From contig JAEWNX010000246.1 of assembly GCA_023461135.1 (NCBI GenBank), positions 1 through 9,172 of the forward strand: a stretch of DNA of 9,172 bases. Reading direction: 5' to 3'. Source of the DNA: Pseudomonadota bacterium (GTDB lineage: Bacteria > Pseudomonadota > Alphaproteobacteria > Caulobacterales > Aquidulcibacteraceae). Shown in pieces: positions 6,341 through 9,172 of this stretch. Within the stretch, counting starts at the first letter, position 1, and each line of letters opens with the position of its first letter. Made by a program: the position numbers and the translations under genes. Under the pieces are notes generated by a model. The model searched no databases. It saw only the letters and a list, made by a program, of their open reading frames with translations, and had not been told where the DNA came from.

Positions 6341-6369
6341 TGTTAAGCGGTATGTCCGCTTCGCCGCAA
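6341..6369 (-). promoter_or_regulatory. candidate pyrB promoter containing an inverted repeat
   Basis: On the minus strand TTGCGG (6369-6364) and TTAACA (6346-6341) are 17 nt apart, close to the alphaproteobacterial -35 pattern but with a poor -10. A perfect inverted repeat AAGCGG-N5-CCGCTT (6345-6361) fills the spacer. It could be an operator or, if transcription starts upstream, a hairpin 12 nt before the pyrB ATG. The -10-like element would again give a nearly leaderless mRNA. Confidence 0.3.
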
Positions 6370-6409
6370 GCGAGACCGAAAGAAGGCGGGGATAAACGGC
6401 ATCGCCGCA

Positions 6410-6438
6410 TTGGCGCCGCGGACTCGGTGCTGTACTCA
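6410..6438 (+). promoter_or_regulatory. weak promoter-like elements upstream of the small secreted-protein gene
   Basis: TTGGCG (6410-6415) and TACTCA (6433-6438) are separated by 17 nt, about 54 bases before the ATG at 6492. The -35 fits the alphaproteobacterial pattern and the -10 is poor. The rest of the 158-bp divergent region (6334-6491) shows an imperfect inverted repeat TGTTCC-N6-GGGACA at 6442-6459 and no RNA gene. Confidence 0.22.
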
Positions 6439-6491
6439 TTTTGTTCCAATAGTGGGACACGGGCGGGGTGCAACGATGAGGAAGCGCAAAC

Positions 6492-6743
6492 ATGAAAGCG
6501 CAGCCCAAACGAGACGATGCAGCTCCTCTGCGCCCCGTGGGCGTGGCGTTGGCGGCAGTGGTGGCCGGATTGAGCGCGGGCAAAGCCGCGGCGGTTGAGA
6601 CCCCAGCGCGCGCCCCGCTCGAGCCAACGGCGCAGGCGACCGCATACGTGGTCGATCCGACGAACCATCCGGGCTTCGAGGAAGATCCTATGATGGTGGT
6701 GGGGCCGAGCGATCCGGCCGTGCCGTTCGGGGCGAAGCGCTAG
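6492..6743 (+). CDS. small secreted protein of unknown function
   Basis: The 83-residue product has a basic N-terminus (MKAQPKRDD), a hydrophobic stretch PVGVALAAVVAGLSAG (15-30) and an AAAVE region near 32-36 that could be a signal peptidase site, leaving a mature chain of about 45-50 residues. The mature part is Pro- and acid-rich, with a DPTNHPGFEEDPMMVVGPSDP stretch near 55-75, and has no cysteine. No known domain is recognised. A good Shine-Dalgarno (GAGGAAG at 6478-6484, 7 nt before the ATG) supports translation. The gene is divergent from pyrB and convergent with the topoisomerase gene, whose 3' end overlaps its last 56 bp. If it were not expressed, the same bases would serve only as topoisomerase tail and intergenic DNA. 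Confidence 0.65.
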   Translation: MKAQPKRDDAAPLRPVGVALAAVVAGLSAGKAAAVETPARAPLEPTAQATAYVVDPTNHPGFEEDPMMVVGPSDPAVPFGAKR

Positions 6744-7779
6744 GCGCGCGCGGCGCCCGCTTCCGCTTCGAGAGCTTCTCCAGGAAAGCGAGCACGGCGC
6801 CCTCGTGCGTCGAGAGACCGGCGCGCTTTGATCGGCCGAGTTTGAAGTCGCCTGCGAGGTACGTCTCCAGCAGCGCGGGATGCACGTAGCACTTGCGGCA
6901 GATGGTCGGCGTGTTGCCGAGGCTCATGGAGACCGTCTCGATCGCCGCCTTCACGTTCGCTTTCGCCAGCGCCTGTGTGTCGAACCCATTCAGCCGCTTC
7001 AATTCCGCCGCCGCCAGCACCGTGCCGCCCCAGGTGCGAAAATCCTTTGCGGTGATCTCGGCGCCGCTGATCTCGCGCAGATAGGCGTTCACATCGGTTG
7101 AGCTGACTGATTGCGGCGTCCCGTCGTCGTCCACGTATTGGAAGAGCCGCTGGCCCGGCAGCTCTTGCGCGGCCTTCACCACCTTCGCCACGCGCCGGTT
7201 CTTCACGGTGAGCTTCCAGCTCTTGCCTGATTTTCCCGTGAACACGAAACGCAGCGTGTCGCCCTGCACCTTGGCGTGCTGATCCTTCAGCGTGGTGAGG
7301 CCGTAGCTCTTGTTGGCCTTGGCGTATTCGTCGTTGCCGACGCGGATGAGCGTGGTGTCGAGCAGGTGCGCGATCGTCGCCAGCACTTTCTCGCGCGGCA
7401 GGCCGCGCTTGCTCATGTCCGCTTCGATGCGGGCGCGCAGGGCGGGAAGCGCTTTGGCGAACTCGGCCAGGTGCTCGAACTTCGCCGCCTCACGCACTTC
7501 GCGGAAGCGCTGGTGATAGCGGTGTTGTTTGCGCCCGCGCGCGTCGCGGCCGGTGGCTTGCAGGTGGCCGTGCTCGTCGGGGCAGATCCAGACGTCTTCC
7601 CACGCCGGCGGGATGGCGAGGCTCTTGATGCGCGCGAGCGTGGCCTCGTCGCGCACGAGCTTGCCGCCCGCGCCGCGGTAAGTGAAGCCAGCGCCGCTGC
7701 GCCGGCGCGTGATGCCGGGGCCCTCGCTTGTGACATAAGCGAGGCCGATCGCTTTGGCGTGAGGTGCGGCGGGGGCCAT
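6688..7779 (-). CDS. DNA topoisomerase IB (poxvirus-type)
   Basis: This enzyme relaxes supercoils by cutting one DNA strand through a 3'-phosphotyrosine link, without ATP or metal. The 363-residue protein shows the bacterial topoisomerase IB series: IPPAWEDVWICPDEHGHLQATGRDARGRKQ as separate conserved blocks at about 56-85, YHQRFR at 88-93, LIRVGNDEYAKANKSYGLTTL (144-164) with catalytic Arg146, the KSGK lysine loop at 183-186, FRTWGGT (247-253) with Arg248, and CRKCYVHP (294-301), where Tyr298 is the likely nucleophile. The C-terminal 25 residues are a basic, Pro/Ala/Ser-rich tail with no fold signal, and they overlap the small convergent gene. The start has no clear Shine-Dalgarno. The gene lies 39 bp after the transporter gene on the same strand, in a GC-rich gap with a TTTT but no convincing terminator stem, so co-transcription is plausible. 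Confidence 0.95.
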   Translation of the reverse strand: MAPAAPHAKAIGLAYVTSEGPGITRRRSGAGFTYRGAGGKLVRDEATLARIKSLAIPPAWEDVWICPDEHGHLQATGRDARGRKQHRYHQRFREVREAAKFEHLAEFAKALPALRARIEADMSKRGLPREKVLATIAHLLDTTLIRVGNDEYAKANKSYGLTTLKDQHAKVQGDTLRFVFTGKSGKSWKLTVKNRRVAKVVKAAQELPGQRLFQYVDDDGTPQSVSSTDVNAYLREISGAEITAKDFRTWGGTVLAAAELKRLNGFDTQALAKANVKAAIETVSMSLGNTPTICRKCYVHPALLETYLAGDFKLGRSKRAGLSTHEGAVLAFLEKLSKRKRAPRAPSASPRTARPDRSAPPPS

Positions 7780-7818
7780 GGGCTCGGAAAAGCCGGACGG
7801 CGGCGCGCCGGTTCCCGT

Positions 7819-8736
7819 TCAGCGCAGCGAGAGACCGATCGCCAACGGCATCGTGATGAATGACAGCAATGTCGTCGCCGTGATGATGGCCGCCATCAAT
7901 TGAGCGTCGCCGCCCATTTCGCGCGCGAGCGTGTAGCCGGCGGCGGCGGTGGGCGTTGCGCCAAGTCCCGCCGCGACGGCGGCGCCAAGCGGGCCTGCGC
8001 CGGCGGCGGTCGCGGCAGCGAAGAGGATAGCGGGCATCACCGTGAGTTTCATCACCGATGCCGCAACCACATGAGGCCCGGCGCGTCGCAGCGCTTTGAA
8101 GTCCAGCCCAGCGCCGACACAGATGATCGCAATAGGCATGGCGGCGTCGCCCAAAAGATCGAGCGCGTAGGTGAGCGGTCCGAGATCGCGCAGCCCCGCG
8201 GCGTTGGCGAGAAGCCCCGCGGCGCAGGAGAGGATCAAGGGATTGGCGATGATCTGATCGAACACCGCGCGCCATGACGTCGCGCGCGCCGCGCCCCAAC
8301 GCGCCAGCACAGTCACGGAGACGACGTTGATGGTGAGCACGATCGGGCCGAACGCAAGGCCGATAAGGTCGAGGCCTGCCTGCCCGTAGAGCGGCATCGC
8401 CGCGGCCAAAAGGACAAAGCCGTTCCAGCGGATCGAACCTTGGAAGACGCTGGTGAAGGCCGGCCCATCGCCGCGAAAGAAAAAGCGCAGCAAAAGCGCG
8501 AGCGCAACGGCGATGGCGACGCCGCCGAGCACGCCGATCAGGAATGGCGCGGCGCCCTGGCCGGCGAAGCTCGCTTGCGAGATCAGGCTGAAGAGGAACG
8601 CGGGATAAAGAACGAAATAGCCGAAGCGGTTGACGACGCCGAACGCTTCCGCTGTCGCCAACTTGCCCGCGCGCGCCGCCCAGCCCAGCGCAATCAGAAT
8701 GAAAACGGGCGCGAGCCCTGCGACGACGTCATTCAT
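7819..8736 (-). CDS. AEC (auxin efflux carrier) family transporter
   Basis: The 305-residue protein is almost entirely hydrophobic, with about ten membrane spans in two halves of five, the layout of the AEC family (bile/arsenite/riboflavin-like superfamily). Family signs include an opening LAPVFILIALGWAARAG (8-24), LYPAFLFSLIS (43-53) in the first half, a QIIANPLILS motif (161-170) opening the second half, PIAIICVGAGLDF (201-213), and LPLAIG-like TMPLAIGLSLR at the end. Bacterial members are proposed to export or exchange organic acids such as malate or malonate, or amino-acid-like solutes, but the substrate cannot be told from the sequence. The ATG is preceded by AGGAA and overlaps the ruvX stop by 8 nt, so translation is probably coupled to ruvX. 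Confidence 0.9.
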   Translation of the reverse strand: MNDVVAGLAPVFILIALGWAARAGKLATAEAFGVVNRFGYFVLYPAFLFSLISQASFAGQGAAPFLIGVLGGVAIAVALALLLRFFFRGDGPAFTSVFQGSIRWNGFVLLAAAMPLYGQAGLDLIGLAFGPIVLTINVVSVTVLARWGAARATSWRAVFDQIIANPLILSCAAGLLANAAGLRDLGPLTYALDLLGDAAMPIAIICVGAGLDFKALRRAGPHVVAASVMKLTVMPAILFAAATAAGAGPLGAAVAAGLGATPTAAAGYTLAREMGGDAQLMAAIITATTLLSFITMPLAIGLSLR

Positions 8737-9172
8737 GCGCGCTGCGTTCCTGCATGGCGTCCAGCGCGCCTTGCAGCATGTAGGCGGCGGCCATCTTGTC
8801 GACGACTTCGCCGCGGCGCTTGCGCGAGGCGTCGCCTTCGATCAGCGTGCGCGTGACGGCGGCGGTCGAGAGCCGCTCGTCCCACAGCAGCAGCGGCGCG
8901 TCGCGCTTGGCGATGAGGTTGCGCGCGAACGCACGCGCGCTTTGCGCCGCAGACCCGGCGCTGCCGTCCATGTTGAGCGGCAGCCCGATGACAAACCCCG
9001 CGCACTTACGTGCATCGTACAGTTTCAGGATCGCATCGGCGTCGGCGGCGAACCTGGTGCGGCGGATCTGTTCGAGAGACGATGCGATAAGGCGCGTCGT
9101 ATCGCTGACAGCCACGCCGATGCGCTTCTCGCCCGGATCTAGGCCTATCAGCGCGCCGCTCGCGGGCAGCGC
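8729..9172 (-). CDS. ruvX: RuvX/YqgF family Holliday junction resolvase, 5' end outside the window
   Basis: The visible 147 residues cover nearly the whole RuvX/YqgF fold (RNase H-like). It has been tied to Holliday-junction resolution and to 16S rRNA 5'-end processing, the latter being the well-supported essential role in E. coli. Conserved parts are IGLDPGEKRIGVAVSD with the first catalytic Asp, FVIGLPLNMDGSAGSAAQSARAFA (seen here in two blocks around GLPLNMDGS), LLWDERLSTAAVTRTL with the catalytic DERLST, and VVDKMAAAYMLQGALD with the last acidic residue. The frame stays open to base 9172 (reading ALPASGALIGLD), so only a few N-terminal residues and the start codon are missing. An internal ATG at 9115 would delete the first catalytic Asp and is not the true start. 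The 3' end overlaps the transporter gene. Confidence 0.95.
   Translation of the reverse strand, partial: ALPASGALIGLDPGEKRIGVAVSDTTRLIASSLEQIRRTRFAADADAILKLYDARKCAGFVIGLPLNMDGSAGSAAQSARAFARNLIAKRDAPLLLWDERLSTAAVTRTLIEGDASRKRRGEVVDKMAAAYMLQGALDAMQERSAHE

Noticed and set aside
6442..6459. LexA-like or other operator TGTTCC-N6-GGGACA
   Set aside because: It does not fit the direct-repeat GTTC-N7-GTTC pattern of alphaproteobacterial LexA, and the inverted arms match at only 5 of 6 bases.
5780..6583. Minus-strand frame of 267 codons overlapping pyrB in another frame
   Set aside because: Arg-rich shadow frame of pyrB that also crosses the divergent promoter region; no family similarity seen.
7787..7815. 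Possible intrinsic terminator between the transporter and topoisomerase genes
   Set aside because: Only a 4-5 bp stem can be drawn before a short TTTT, so it is too weak to call.

Overview
The window is GC-rich (clearly above 60%) and almost fully coding. Its gene content looks alphaproteobacterial: a ruvX / pyrB-pyrC / plsY-dprA series with short intergenic spaces and several overlapping stop/start codons. A Caulobacterales or Hyphomonadaceae-like source is plausible, but I cannot fix the genus. No insertion sequence, CRISPR array, tRNA, rRNA or phage gene was found, and there is no gene-free stretch longer than 160 bases.

Right to left (most genes are on the minus strand): ruvX (5' end outside the window) overlaps an AEC-family transporter gene, followed after 39 bp by a type IB topoisomerase gene. 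A small secreted-protein gene on the plus strand runs into the topoisomerase 3' end (56 bp convergent overlap) and shares a divergent intergenic region with pyrB. Then comes a tight minus-strand unit: pyrB, a 53-residue membrane protein gene not expected in this pathway, a pyrC-like gene, and a lipoprotein gene with MliC-like (lysozyme inhibitor) features. Neighbouring genes in this unit overlap by 1 and 8 nt or are 2 nt apart, which suggests one translationally coupled mRNA. The PyrC-like protein has lost the metal-binding residues of active dihydroorotase. It is probably a structural partner of aspartate carbamoyltransferase, as PyrC' is in Pseudomonas, so a working dihydroorotase should be encoded elsewhere.

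Next is a divergent amino-acid pair: a fold-type II PLP Ser/Thr dehydratase-like gene (plus) and an ornithine cyclodeaminase/mu-crystallin family gene (minus). Their 122-bp shared region holds a 40-bp imperfect palindrome, repeated GCTGTG half-sites, and promoter-like elements placed so close to both ATGs that both mRNAs would be leaderless. The pair, with the lipoprotein gene, separates pyrC from plsY, which from memory are neighbours in many alphaproteobacteria. This suggests a later insertion.

At the left end plsY (acyl-phosphate glycerol-3-phosphate acyltransferase) overlaps dprA by an ATGA. dprA (DNA uptake/recombination mediator) carries a clear frameshift about 95 nt after its start and runs off the window. 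Either the gene is broken or the sequence has a 2-nt error.

I see no obviously new defence or mobile system. The parts most worth following are the pyrB-small membrane protein-pyrC'-lipoprotein unit, the divergent dehydratase/imine-reductase pair with its palindromic control region, and the dprA frameshift.
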